64,000 bases of DNA from contig JAPKMW010000005.1 of NCBI GenBank assembly GCA_026645575.1, forward strand, positions 175,373-239,372, in the 5' to 3' direction. This stretch comes from Caldilineaceae bacterium (GTDB taxonomy: Bacteria > Chloroflexota > Anaerolineae > Caldilineales > Caldilineaceae). This document shows, one piece after another, positions 28,316-36,532 of this stretch (position 1 is the stretch's first letter; each line of letters begins with the position of its first letter). The notes under the pieces are model-generated. The model saw only the letters and a program-made list of their open reading frames with translations. It had not been told where the DNA came from and searched no databases. The translations under genes and the position numbers were made by a program.

Positions 28316-29005
28316 ATGCAAGCTGCACATCTCTTTCATAAGCCGGTTGCCCTCGTTGTCTTTCTCGAAAATGTGGGCCACATTGCCGGTATCAAGTTGC
28401 CGCAGTGGGTGATGAATGTGATCGATTTTGTCACCGAGGAGTACGCCAAGCTATTACTGCGCGTCCTTGGCGCCTATCGTCGCTATGACAAAGTGATCAT
28501 TCTGGAGGATGCGCAGGCCAATGGCCAGATGTTGAGTGAGACGCTGGTGGCGACCAGCCGCACCCATCGCATCGATGTGTTGCTACTGGTGCATGGTCAC
28601 ACCGGCCTGTTGGTCGGCTACCGGGGCAAACAGTGGGTTGGCGCGGAAACCTTTGGCCCGCTCTGTGACGCCTGCGGTCAAGCGCCGGAGACGCTCGATC
28701 TGCGCATGGTCTATGGTGTCAACTGCTACGGTTATTCGTTGACTAACACCTGGCGCACGATGGGCGCACAAGTGGTCAACGGTGCGGTGGGGGTCAACTG
28801 GCTGCCGGAGCCGAGTTTGTCGGTCTTTCTCTTCAACTGGCTGCACGGCAAACCCTACAGCGAAGCCGTGCGCCGCGCCAATCACACGGCCAATCGCTTC
28901 TGGCAACGCATCTGGCGTCCCACGCCTGAGGGCAAGCCGCATGACTTTATCCTGAGCAGTCGCCAAGTGATCGTCGGCGCCGGTGATATTACGATTGATT
29001 CGTAG
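28316..29005 (+). CDS. Caspase-like (clan CD) cysteine peptidase candidate
   Basis: A 229-residue protein of unknown name. A hydrophobic strand ends in DVLLLVHGH (His93), and 44 residues later a second strand ends in MVYGVNCYGYS (Cys137), followed by GAQVVNGAVGVNW. This is the His then Cys arrangement of caspase/gingipain/CHAT-type peptidases, in which the Cys strand is followed by a Ser/Gly-rich turn and a GA-V-G stretch. AGGAG lies six bases before the ATG. It follows the small alpha/beta protein closely. A hydrolase role is inference; it could be an inactive relative. Confidence 0.6.
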   Translation: MQAAHLFHKPVALVVFLENVGHIAGIKLPQWVMNVIDFVTEEYAKLLLRVLGAYRRYDKVIILEDAQANGQMLSETLVATSRTHRIDVLLLVHGHTGLLVGYRGKQWVGAETFGPLCDACGQAPETLDLRMVYGVNCYGYSLTNTWRTMGAQVVNGAVGVNWLPEPSLSVFLFNWLHGKPYSEAVRRANHTANRFWQRIWRPTPEGKPHDFILSSRQVIVGAGDITIDS

Positions 29006-29007
29006 AT

Positions 29008-29063
29008 CAGTAGTAAAGACGTTAGTCTTCCTAACGTTACCAAGACTAACGTCTTTACTACTG
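29008..29063. terminator. 22-bp perfect hairpin after the caspase-like gene
   Basis: The arm 29008-29029 (starts CAGTAGTAAAGACG) is exactly complementary to 29042-29063, with a 12-base loop. It begins three bases after the stop codon. A second hairpin, CAATCGGGGATG (29082-29093) with 29116-29127, follows. Together they isolate the operon from mtaB. Confidence 0.7.
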
Positions 29064-29175
29064 TTTCAACTAAACATTCGTCAATCGGGGATGAGCAGGC
29101 AACTTTCTGTCTGTCCATCCCCGATTGTGATCTTGATTTGGGTGCATAGTCATTCTGCGTTATGATAGGGGTACT

Positions 29176-30510
29176 ATGCGTATTTTTCTTGACCAAATCG
29201 GCTGTCGCCTGAACTATGGCGAAATGGAGACTTTGGCTGGTCGGCTGCGGGCAGCGGGACACCAGATCCTCCATGATGCGGACAAGGCGCAGGTCATTGT
29301 TTTTAATAGTTGCGCCGTGACCGCCGACGCTGTGCGGGGCAGTCGCAAACAGGTGCGCCATCTGCACAAAACCAACCCGAATGCGCGCATTGCTGTCACT
29401 GGCTGTTGGGCCACCTTGCAACCGCAAGAGGCATCGGCGCTCCCTAGTGTTGCCCTGGTCGCTAACAATGACCAGAAAGATTTGCTGCACACGCTGCTGG
29501 AATCGTGGAGCGCCGATTTCGATGATCCCGATGATCTCCTGCGGATGCAGCCAACCGGCACGCCCTTTGGCCCAGAGGAAAATGAGACAGCCCGTCGCAG
29601 CCGGACACGCGCCTTTATCAAGGTGCAAGATGGCTGTAACAACAAATGCACCTTTTGCATTGTCACCATTGCCCGTGGCGATAGTCGCAGCCGTCCCCTT
29701 GCCACCATTGTAACGGAAATTCAGCAACTCGTCGCCGATGGTTTGCAGGAAGTGGTGTTGACCGGTGTACATCTGGGCAGCTATGGCCGTGATCTGAGCG
29801 GCAGCGAACGCACGGATCTCAAAGCATTGGTCGCCGCCATTTTGACCGAGACCGATATTCCCCGGCTGCGCCTGAGCAGTCTGGAACCGTGGGAACTGGC
29901 CGACGGCTTTTTCGATCGCTGGCAGCAGTGGCCGGGGCGCTTATGTCCCCATTTGCATCTGCCCTTGCAAGCGGGGGCGGACAAACAATTACGCCAGATG
30001 GCCCGTCGTTGCACCACCGCCAGCTTTCGCCAACTGGTGCAAGACGCCCGCCAGGCTATTCCTGATTTGATCATCACCACGGATCTGATCGTGGGTTTTC
30101 CCGGCGAATCCGCTGTTGATTTTGCGGAAGGGCTGGCCTTTGTCGAAGAGATGCGCTTTGCCCATGCCCATATTTTCCCCTTTAGCGCACGGGAAGGGAC
30201 CGCCGCTGCCAAGTTTGCCAGTCAGTTGCCAACCGAGGTCAAAAAGGAACGGGGGCAGCAGATGCGCGCTATCGTTGAACAGACCGGCCGGCAAGAGCGC
30301 CAACGCTTCATCGGCACAACTCGTCCAGTCCTCTGGGAGGGCGAGGGCCAGCCGCTCACCGACCAGCCGGGGCGGCTCTGGAGCGGGTTGACGGATAATT
30401 ATTTGCGGGTAACAACGGTTGTTGACGAAGGGGTTGATCTACATAATGTTATGAAACCAACCCAACTGACTAACCTTGAAGGTGAATTTTTATTGGGTCT
30501 GTTGATGTAA
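29176..30510 (+). CDS. mtaB: tRNA t6A37 methylthiotransferase, MtaB-type
   Basis: A radical-SAM enzyme that adds a methylthio group to t6A37 of tRNAs reading ANN codons. The N-terminal UPF0004 domain has its three cluster cysteines in [29 protein letters not shown] and [10 protein letters not shown]. The radical-SAM motif is [15 protein letters not shown] (near residue 155), and a C-terminal TRAM-like segment ends the 444 residues. The N-terminus without extra domains and the GCRLN motif favour MtaB over MiaB or RimO. It is monocistronic, flanked by hairpins. Confidence 0.92.
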   Translation: MRIFLDQIGCRLNYGEMETLAGRLRAAGHQILHDADKAQVIVFNSCAVTADAVRGSRKQVRHLHKTNPNARIAVTGCWATLQPQEASALPSVALVANNDQKDLLHTLLESWSADFDDPDDLLRMQPTGTPFGPEENETARRSRTRAFIKVQDGCNNKCTFCIVTIARGDSRSRPLATIVTEIQQLVADGLQEVVLTGVHLGSYGRDLSGSERTDLKALVAAILTETDIPRLRLSSLEPWELADGFFDRWQQWPGRLCPHLHLPLQAGADKQLRQMARRCTTASFRQLVQDARQAIPDLIITTDLIVGFPGESAVDFAEGLAFVEEMRFAHAHIFPFSAREGTAAAKFASQLPTEVKKERGQQMRAIVEQTGRQERQRFIGTTRPVLWEGEGQPLTDQPGRLWSGLTDNYLRVTTVVDEGVDLHNVMKPTQLTNLEGEFLLGLLM

Positions 30511-30537
30511 GGTTGTGGCGAAGGTGTAAAAGCAACG

Positions 30538-30837
30538 ATGACCGTATCAGAAAAATTGCAATTATTGCAAGAAACCTATATGAATGGCAAAGAGTTCGGA
30601 CTGATACTGGACAAATTGCTGGACAGCACGTTGAGTGAATATCGCCTGCGTTTAGCGCGGTACGATCAGGAATTAGAAGAATTTGAGCAACGGTTTGGCA
30701 TTGATTCGGCGCAGTTGTACCAACAATTTCAGCGTGGCGATGCGGGTGATGCTATCGAATATTTCGAGTGGACTGGTGTATATGAGCTAAAACAAGATTT
30801 GCTCCAAAAGATTCAAAAATTGGAGACAGTTCAGTGA
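30538..30837 (+). CDS. TumA-like antitoxin candidate
   Basis: A 99-residue, charged, helical protein (MTVSEKLQLLQETYMNGKEFGLILDKLLDSTL) with a long amphipathic or coiled-coil centre (SEYRLRLARYDQELEEFEQRFG). Its stop overlaps the GTG start of the next gene, which belongs to the TumE family. Size, position and coupling fit the antitoxin of a TumE/TumA-type pair. The sequence itself has no DNA-binding motif I can identify. Confidence 0.65.
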   Translation: MTVSEKLQLLQETYMNGKEFGLILDKLLDSTLSEYRLRLARYDQELEEFEQRFGIDSAQLYQQFQRGDAGDAIEYFEWTGVYELKQDLLQKIQKLETVQ

Positions 30838-31217
30838 AGGATGCCGCTGACTATTTGCTTTACATACGTTCTATTATTCTGCTCGCTGATCAAGTGCACC
30901 ATTGGCAAATTATGCGTGAAGAAGCGCAGGGCAACACAGGTTTGCTCAGATACCGGTTATTGCTTCATAACGATGATGTGCTAGACATCTTTGAGCGCTT
31001 CACCGTTGAACAAGGAAAAGCCTTCATCACTCGGTATAGTTATCACTGGCAACGGGCAAATCAGCAATTTGTAAAGCGATGGGACAATGCACCCCATTAT
31101 CCAACCATAACAACTTATCCGCACCACCTGCATGATGGGGATGAGAATAACGTATTACCACATCCGTCGATTACGCTAATGGATGTTTTAACCTTAATCC
31201 GACAAATTAATTCTTAG
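30834..31217 (+). CDS. TumE-family toxin (DUF6516)
   Basis: A 127-residue protein with the family pattern: an N-terminal VHHWQIMREEAQGNTGLLRYRLLLHNDDVLDIFERF, a central YSYHWQRANQQFVKRWDNAPHYPTI and a C-terminal HHLHDGDENNVLPHPS. The conserved RYDNAPHHP-like and HLH motifs mark TumE-family proteins described as toxins of a two-gene module. The start is GTG 30834, sharing GTGA with the antitoxin stop. The biochemical activity of the family is not well established. Confidence 0.78.
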   Translation: MKDAADYLLYIRSIILLADQVHHWQIMREEAQGNTGLLRYRLLLHNDDVLDIFERFTVEQGKAFITRYSYHWQRANQQFVKRWDNAPHYPTITTYPHHLHDGDENNVLPHPSITLMDVLTLIRQINS

Positions 31218-31230
31218 GTCAATAGCACTT

Positions 31231-32268
31231 ATGAGTACTCTAGTAAGCCAACTCGAAGCATTACAGCAAGAAGCAACCACCGCCCTGGCCCAGACAACCA
31301 CGCGTGAAGCGAGCGAAGCCTGGTTCCGCGACTACTTGGGCCGTCAAGGCAAGATGACTGCCATTCTGCGCGGTCTGGGGCAACTCTCCAAGGAGGAGCG
31401 GCCCATCGTCGGGCAGGTGGCCAATCAGATCAAGAACGTGCTGGAAACCGCGCTACAGGAGCGCCAGGCGTTCCTTGAGCAGGAAGAGATTACCCGCACC
31501 CTGAGCGCCGAAGGCATTGATGTCACCTTGCCGGGACGCCCCCAGCAGTTGGGCAAATTGCACCCCACCACCGTCGCCATGCGCGAGATTGTGGACATTC
31601 TGGTGCAGATGGGCTTTCAGGTCTATGACGCACCGGAAGTGGAGACCGATGAATACAACTTCGGGCTGCTCAATTTCCTGCCCGGTCATCCGGCGCGCGA
31701 GATGCAGGACACCTTCTTTACCACCAATCCTGACGTGATCTTGCGCACCCACACCAGCCCCGGCCAGATCCACGCCATGCGTCAATTTGCGCCGGAGCCG
31801 ATTCGCGTCATCCTGCCCGGCAAATGCTGGCGCAACGAAGATGTGACGGCGCGTTCCGAGATGATGTTCTATCAGGTCGAAGGGTTGGCCGTGGGCCGCA
31901 ACATCACCTTTAGTGACCTCAAGGGGGTGCTGCTCAACTTTGCTAACCAGATGTATGGCGAGGGGCGACGCATTCGCTTCCGCAAATCCTACTTCCCCTT
32001 CACCGAGCCGAGTGTGGAAGTGGACGTGGACTGCATCTTCTGTAACAGCAAGGGCTGCCGCATCTGCAAATACCAGGGGTGGCTAGAACTGTTGGGCGCC
32101 GGCATGGTGCATCCCGTCGTACTGAAAAATGGCGGCTACGACCCGGCGGTCTTTAGCGGCTTTGCCTTTGGCATGGGCATCGAACGCCAAGCCATGCAAA
32201 AGCGCAGCATCGATGACATCCGCTATTTCTATGACAACGACGCCCGCTTCTTAGAGCGGGTCAGTTAA
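31231..32268 (+). CDS. pheS: Phenylalanine-tRNA ligase alpha subunit
   Basis: The catalytic subunit of the alpha2-beta2 phenylalanyl-tRNA synthetase. The N-terminal coiled coil (residues 1-90) is followed by class II motifs: HPAREMQDTFF, RTHTSPGQIHAM, PGKCWRNEDVTARSEMMFYQVEGL (motif 2) and GFAFGMGIERQAM (motif 3). A four-cysteine knuckle (CIFCNSKGCRIC) is common in this family. The length of 345 residues is normal. It lies 13 bases after the TumE gene, and no pheT follows; the next gene is convergent and unrelated. Confidence 0.96.
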   Translation: MSTLVSQLEALQQEATTALAQTTTREASEAWFRDYLGRQGKMTAILRGLGQLSKEERPIVGQVANQIKNVLETALQERQAFLEQEEITRTLSAEGIDVTLPGRPQQLGKLHPTTVAMREIVDILVQMGFQVYDAPEVETDEYNFGLLNFLPGHPAREMQDTFFTTNPDVILRTHTSPGQIHAMRQFAPEPIRVILPGKCWRNEDVTARSEMMFYQVEGLAVGRNITFSDLKGVLLNFANQMYGEGRRIRFRKSYFPFTEPSVEVDVDCIFCNSKGCRICKYQGWLELLGAGMVHPVVLKNGGYDPAVFSGFAFGMGIERQAMQKRSIDDIRYFYDNDARFLERVS

Positions 32269-32295
32269 CGGCTGGTTTGTACGAACCCACCAATG

Positions 32296-32354
32296 GCTCT
32301 TCGCGAGTCCGTGACTCGCAACTGTCTGGGGCGAGTCACGGACTCGCGAAGAGC
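32296..32354. repeat. GCGAGTCCGTGACTCGC-core hairpin, family 1 copy A
   Basis: Arms of 24 bases (32296-32319 and 32331-32354) pair perfectly around the loop AACTGTCTGGG. Each arm is itself nearly palindromic (GCGAGTC-CGT-GACTCGC). Two relatives lie at 37955-38013 and 63586-63644. This copy separates the convergent pheS and Gfo/Idh genes and may terminate both. Confidence 0.9.
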
Positions 32355-32379
32355 GGCAACTTATGCTTTTGGTGAACCT

Positions 32380-33411
32380 TTACCGGTGGAAGATATAGAG
32401 ATCGCGATTCACCAGCGGTAACGTGATGCGCTGCTGCAAGCGATGACTCTCCGCCACCGCCAGACAAGCTTCGGTCAGGTGGTGCGTCACTTCAATATGG
32501 CCGAGGGTGGGACGCCCTTCTTCTAACGCCCCGACCAAATCTTCCAGACAAAACTGCGTTGTACTGTGGGGTGCAACTGCCGGTACGGGCGTCTCCACCC
32601 AAGTACGATGCTTTTGATCGCTGCTCTTCCGTAATAGAATCCCATCGCCATTGCTGAGAACCCGTACGCTACCTTGCGTCCCCAACACTTCAAATTCCCA
32701 ACCACCGGCAGGGACGCTGGTGGCCTCGACCCCGTTGGCAAAGAGGACGTGAAAGATGCCGTTGGGATCTTTATCCAGCCGGTTGTTCTCGATCTGCAAA
32801 TCACGCGGGAAGAGTTCGCCCCAAACGCTGACAATTTTGGGGTCGCCCAGGAGAAAACTGAGCGTATCGAGCGAGTGGATATGCCCGTGCAGCAGGTTGG
32901 AGGCGGCATAGTGGACAGCCGCTCGCGGTTCGCCGATGGCGCCCTCTGCGATCAATGCCTTGGCCTGGTGATAGATCCGGTTAAAGCGACGCAGTACACC
33001 GGTGTTAAACAGGTTGTTATGGGTACGCACCGCCGCTAACACTGCATCCGCTTCCCGCCCGGAACAGGCGATGGCCTTTTCGCAGTAGATCATGCGCACG
33101 CCAGCTTCGGCTGTCTTTACCGCCATTTCGGCATGTACGTCGCCACGGGTGCAGATGGCGACCATATCCGGCTCTTCCTGACGGATCATGGCAAGGTAAT
33201 CGTCATAGAGCGCACTGACGCCCCAACGTTCTTGAAAGGCGCTGCGCTTGGCCGGATCAATATCGGCGCCGGCAACCACCTGGAGCCGTGTACTATCGCG
33301 ACAAGCGGCGGCAATCGAATAGGCGGGCGAGCCGGCGGGGAGTTCGTCGTCAATGGTGCTGCCCATACGCCCCAAACCGACAATGGCGACGCGGTAGATT
33401 TTTTCGGTCAT
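32380..33411 (-). CDS. Gfo/Idh/MocA family oxidoreductase
   Basis: A 343-residue dehydrogenase. The N-terminus MTEKIYRVAIVGLGRMGSTI gives the Rossmann motif, and CEKAIACS is the variant of the EKP catalytic segment, with Lys followed by Ala instead of Pro. The C-terminal domain has AASNLLHGHIHSLDTLSFLLGDPKIV. Start 33411 has AGAGGA seven bases upstream. It follows another Gfo/Idh gene by 25 bases on the same strand, so two paralogous dehydrogenases probably act in one pathway. Confidence 0.88.
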   Translation of the reverse strand: MTEKIYRVAIVGLGRMGSTIDDELPAGSPAYSIAAACRDSTRLQVVAGADIDPAKRSAFQERWGVSALYDDYLAMIRQEEPDMVAICTRGDVHAEMAVKTAEAGVRMIYCEKAIACSGREADAVLAAVRTHNNLFNTGVLRRFNRIYHQAKALIAEGAIGEPRAAVHYAASNLLHGHIHSLDTLSFLLGDPKIVSVWGELFPRDLQIENNRLDKDPNGIFHVLFANGVEATSVPAGGWEFEVLGTQGSVRVLSNGDGILLRKSSDQKHRTWVETPVPAVAPHSTTQFCLEDLVGALEEGRPTLGHIEVTHHLTEACLAVAESHRLQQRITLPLVNRDLYIFHR

Positions 33412-33436
33412 AGTTTTCCTCTGATTCATTACTCAT

Positions 33437-34459
33437 TTATTCATTGCCCCAAGGGAAAGAGGGAATTGATAAGCTACGTTCGGTAGTCGGCAAGGCGATG
33501 CGGCGTCCCTGCTGGGCGTGCGAAAGATGAATGGCAAAGCCGATCTCGGTGGCGCGACGGGCCTGTTCGACATCACAGGAAGTAGGGGTTCCCGTTTCAA
33601 GTGCACCAACCAGATCCGTTACCATCGCTGGGCCGGCCGGCCAGTCAAAGCCAACTGGTGGTAGATCCAGCCGCTGGAGGCCACTCTCCTCCAACCACAA
33701 ATAGGCTTCCTGGGCATCATTCAGCACCAGCAATCGCCCCTTTTCGCCGATGAGGGTAAAGGCGGGGCGGCGGCCACCATCCGGCGCAATGGTGAGGAGG
33801 GCGCCATTGCTCAACCCAACCGTGCCATGCCCCGGCTGATCCAGGCGCCGTCTCTCCTCCGCTGGATCAGCCGACACATCGGCCACCAGACCGCTGACCC
33901 AAAGCGGTTCCGGATCGCCGACCAGCATCAACGCCGTATCGTACCAATGGCAGCCGTGGTTGATCAAGTTGGGCGCACCGTGTGCCTGAATGGTAGTAAT
34001 GGCGCCCAACGTACCGGCTTCGACGATCTCACATAGTACATAGTAGGGCGCCATCCACCGTCGATCCAGGGCAAAGAGCAGGGGAACGTTGTGGCGTCGG
34101 CAAGCCGCGACAATAAGATCCATCTCCGCCAGACTGGTTGCCAGCGGCTTGTCACAGAGGATGCCACGCACCCCCGCCGCCACCGCCTGCTCGATCTGGT
34201 CGGCGTGCATGGTCTGGCGGGTGGCGATGCAGAGAATATCGGGCTGCACCTCCTGCAACAGGTGGGCGTAATCATCATAGGTTGGCAGCTCCCCCCAACA
34301 GGCGACAAAGTCAGCCCGCGTTTGGGCGCCGCGATCAAAGACCGCCACGATCTCGGTAGCCGGCACGGCAGCAAAGGCGGCGGCAAAGTTGTGACCGGTC
34401 AGTTTGCTTTGGGTCATACGATGACAGCCGGCAATGGCGACGCGGTAACGGCTGGTCAT
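33437..34459 (-). CDS. Gfo/Idh/MocA family oxidoreductase
   Basis: A 340-residue paralogue of the next gene. MTSRYRVAIAGCHRMTQSKL contains a poor dinucleotide motif (AGCHRM rather than GxGxxG), which is unusual. CDKPLATS holds the catalytic lysine, and APNLINHGCHWYDTALMLVGDPEPLWVSG the substrate-side histidine. Start 34459 is set by AGGAGG six bases upstream; further upstream ATGs lack a ribosome site. A promoter lies about 110 bases upstream. Confidence 0.87.
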   Translation of the reverse strand: MTSRYRVAIAGCHRMTQSKLTGHNFAAAFAAVPATEIVAVFDRGAQTRADFVACWGELPTYDDYAHLLQEVQPDILCIATRQTMHADQIEQAVAAGVRGILCDKPLATSLAEMDLIVAACRRHNVPLLFALDRRWMAPYYVLCEIVEAGTLGAITTIQAHGAPNLINHGCHWYDTALMLVGDPEPLWVSGLVADVSADPAEERRRLDQPGHGTVGLSNGALLTIAPDGGRRPAFTLIGEKGRLLVLNDAQEAYLWLEESGLQRLDLPPVGFDWPAGPAMVTDLVGALETGTPTSCDVEQARRATEIGFAIHLSHAQQGRRIALPTTERSLSIPSFPWGNE

Positions 34460-34570
34460 GGCGACCTCCTGGTGCTGCGCGATAGTTTCATCGGGTTTCG
34501 TCCTTTGTCTGTTTTGAACAGGGCTGTTATGCCTGCTCCTTGACAACGGCTGCGACAAAGTCACCCGATT

Positions 34571-34599
34571 ATTCTACAAGCTTTGCGCTTTTGTCACAA
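34571..34599 (-). promoter_or_regulatory. Sigma-70-type promoter for the tandem Gfo/Idh genes
   Basis: On the minus strand, TTGTGA (34599-34594) and TAGAAT (34576-34571) are 17 bases apart. Transcription would start near 34564, about 105 bases before the first start codon. Confidence 0.5.
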
Positions 34600-34684
34600 A
34601 TGCCTTTTGGGGTGCTACCATGCCTGAACCCTTGCCCGCTGGCAGCTTTTTGTCGGCAATCGCGCAAACTAGCAAATTATTGAT

Positions 34685-34713
34685 TTGCTGTCATCGGTTG
34701 GCTCAAGTATACT
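34685..34713 (+). promoter_or_regulatory. Promoter in a gene-poor gap, facing a small ORF
   Basis: TTGCTG (34685-34690) and TATACT (34708-34713) are 17 bases apart. A small hairpin (GTTGCCG at 34717-34723 with 34734-34740) lies at the expected transcript start, and a strong ribosome site follows at 34777-34783. The rest of the gap between 34872 and 35146 shows nothing recognisable. Confidence 0.4.
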
Positions 34714-34790
34714 GGTGTTGCCGCTGGCATAGACGGCAACCAACATCAACCACGGAAAGGGCGCTTGCAGTGCGCCAGGAGGGTATCGCT

Positions 34791-34871
34791 ATGCTTAACC
34801 ATTTCTATCCTCGCCACAACCAACAATTTCATCCCGGAATGCGCCTGCTTGCGATAGTTGATGTGAGGTAG
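34791..34871 (+). CDS. Possible 26-residue small protein or leader peptide
   Basis: The frame starts MLNHFYPRHNQQFHPGMRLL and ends at TAG 34869-34871. AGGAGG lies eight bases before the ATG, one of the best ribosome sites in the window, and a promoter-like pair lies about 80 bases upstream. It is in an otherwise gene-free 690-base gap ahead of the methyltransferase gene. The peptide has no known match in my memory, and such short frames are often spurious. Confidence 0.3.
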   Translation: MLNHFYPRHNQQFHPGMRLLAIVDVR

Positions 34872-35146
34872 GCCCGGATTGTAGCGCGCTTCGTAAAAAT
34901 TAACCTTGCTTCTGCGCCTGGCAATGTGCCACTGGTTGTCGATCAGTGTGCGTGATTGCCTGTTGTTTGCTTGCCTTTGTCTCCGCACGCTATTTTCCCT
35001 ACCGCTACTTCTCTTTCTCTTCCACGATCATCGCGGGTGCATTCCTGGTCTCGCCATCTTTTATTGTTGATGCTGCTTTGTTTCCATGCAGCGACCTTGC
35101 TTGCTGCGCTGGAACTTTGCGCTAATTCAAATCCAGGATCTTCCAT

Positions 35147-35986
35147 ATGGACAAAAATTTAACCGAACTGGATCGGGCGTTGGCCGAAAAGTATGGCTCC
35201 TACGCCAGCTACCCGACGCCAACCGATCCACTCCTCGAAATGTATCATGATAGCCCGGCGGCGGAAGTGGATCGCTTGCTGGATGCTTTTGTCAACCCGG
35301 AAGTGACCCTGCTCGACCTGGGCAGCGGCGCCGGACAGACCCTCTGCCGTCTTGCCTCCAAAGTCAAGGCGATCTGGGGCTTTAACCAGGAAGTTGATTT
35401 ACATGAGGCGGCACAACTACGTGTAGCCAGCTTTGGTATCCAAAACGCAACGGTCATTCTAGGGAATGTGGCGGAAGCCGGCGATGTTGCCCAGTTGCCG
35501 GACAATACCTTTGACCTAGTTCTCAGCCGCCGTGGGCCAGATGTGAACAGCGAGGTGCGCAAGAAGTTGAAACCAGAGGCTTATGTCATTCAAGAACTCT
35601 ACCAAGCGCCAATGGCGCTTCATGAACTCTTTGGGCGCAAACCCTTTCTGCCCACCGTCGGCGACAATCCGCATTGGCTGGTGGATCAATATCTCTGGTT
35701 GGGCTTTGCGCTGGTCAGCGTGAAAGAATATTTCTTTGACGGCTACTTCCGCAATGTTGACCATCTGATCTGCCATCTGCACAAAGAGTTTCAGTTTATC
35801 GACTGGCGGATGCCCCCGCTGCCCTTTGATGAGGCAAAAGACCGGGCAGCGTTAGAACTCTATGCCCGTTACAACAGCACCGCCAAGGGCATTCGGCTCC
35901 TCTGTCATCGCAAGGTTTATCTCTTCCGGCGCACGGAATTTAGCTACTTCCCGGCAGCGCCAGAACTGAAACCGCGATACGTGTAA
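35147..35986 (+). CDS. Class I SAM-dependent methyltransferase
   Basis: A 279-residue methyltransferase. The SAM-binding motif I is VTLLDLGSGAGQTLCRLA (residues about 50-67), motif II-III is NVAEAGDVAQLPDNTFDLVLSRRGP, and the aberrant C-terminal half (KPFLPTVGDNPHWLVDQYLWLGFALVSVKEYFFDGYF) probably binds substrate. The SRRGP segment is shared with the two methyltransferases near 50-53 kb (ICRRGPFHW in one), suggesting related rRNA/small-molecule methyltransferase-like proteins. AGGA lies near the ATG. The substrate is unknown. Confidence 0.85.
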   Translation: MDKNLTELDRALAEKYGSYASYPTPTDPLLEMYHDSPAAEVDRLLDAFVNPEVTLLDLGSGAGQTLCRLASKVKAIWGFNQEVDLHEAAQLRVASFGIQNATVILGNVAEAGDVAQLPDNTFDLVLSRRGPDVNSEVRKKLKPEAYVIQELYQAPMALHELFGRKPFLPTVGDNPHWLVDQYLWLGFALVSVKEYFFDGYFRNVDHLICHLHKEFQFIDWRMPPLPFDEAKDRAALELYARYNSTAKGIRLLCHRKVYLFRRTEFSYFPAAPELKPRYV

Positions 35987-36005
35987 GACCAATCAAAAGT
36001 ATTAA

Positions 36006-36073
36006 GAGGAGTAGGCACGCCCCGTGCCGGTTCAACCGGAAAAACGGCCCGGCACGGGGCGTGCCTACTCCTC
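36006..36073. terminator. 25-bp perfect hairpin between convergent genes
   Basis: The arm 36006-36030 (starts GAGGAGTAGGCACG) is exactly complementary to 36049-36073. It begins 20 bases after the methyltransferase stop and overlaps the stop codon of the convergent SRPBCC gene (36072-36074). A bidirectional terminator is likely. Confidence 0.8.
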
Positions 36074-36530
36074 AAAGGTGAGAATTTTTGCCACTATTCT
36101 CCGCTTCCACAACAGTTTTCAATTTCTGCAAATGGGTGGCATCTTCCTTCTTCATGAAATTGACGATGATCGGCAGCAATAACTTTTTCAGGCCACTGGC
36201 TGTTGCTTCCGCTTGCAGGTTGACGCGTGTCCCGTTCTTCTCCGGCGTCAGGGTGTAGTGATAGGTGGCCGTGACCCCGCTTTGTGACGACGTAGCGGCA
36301 TAGCGCCGGGGCGGCTCGAAGGTGGTGACTTCGATTTCGGCGCTGGCTTCGCGCCCGTTGATCTTGCGCGTCTCTAGAAAACGGGTGCCTAGCCCGACCG
36401 GGCCAGGGGTGATCTTTTCAGCGCGCACAACGCTGGTCAACACGGCGGGAAAATGGTTGACATCGTGCATCAAAGCAAAGACCGCTTCCGGTGGGACGGC
36501 GATCCATTCGGTGGCAGTAAAACCGGCCAT
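36072..36530 (-). CDS. SRPBCC (START-like) family protein
   Basis: A 152-residue protein with the SRPBCC hydrophobic-pocket fold. MAGFTATEWIAVPPEAVFALMHDVNHFPAVL is the typical N-terminal strand-helix, and YHYTLTPEKNGTRVNLQAEATASGLKKLLLPII the C-terminal helix. It binds or transforms a small ligand, but which is unknown. Its ribosome site (AAAGGAG) overlaps the stop of the AraC-type regulator gene, so it is translated from the same transcript. Confidence 0.85.
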   Translation of the reverse strand: MAGFTATEWIAVPPEAVFALMHDVNHFPAVLTSVVRAEKITPGPVGLGTRFLETRKINGREASAEIEVTTFEPPRRYAATSSQSGVTATYHYTLTPEKNGTRVNLQAEATASGLKKLLLPIIVNFMKKEDATHLQKLKTVVEAENSGKNSHL

Positions 36531-36532
36531 CG

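Noticed and set aside
28882..29772. Long minus-strand open frame over mtaB
   Set aside because: It is antisense to the confident mtaB gene and to a hairpin; its translation has no recognisable domain.
36031..36048. TTCAACCGG loop, suspected as a tRNA T-arm
   Set aside because: It is simply the loop of a 25-bp hairpin, with no acceptor or anticodon arms around it.
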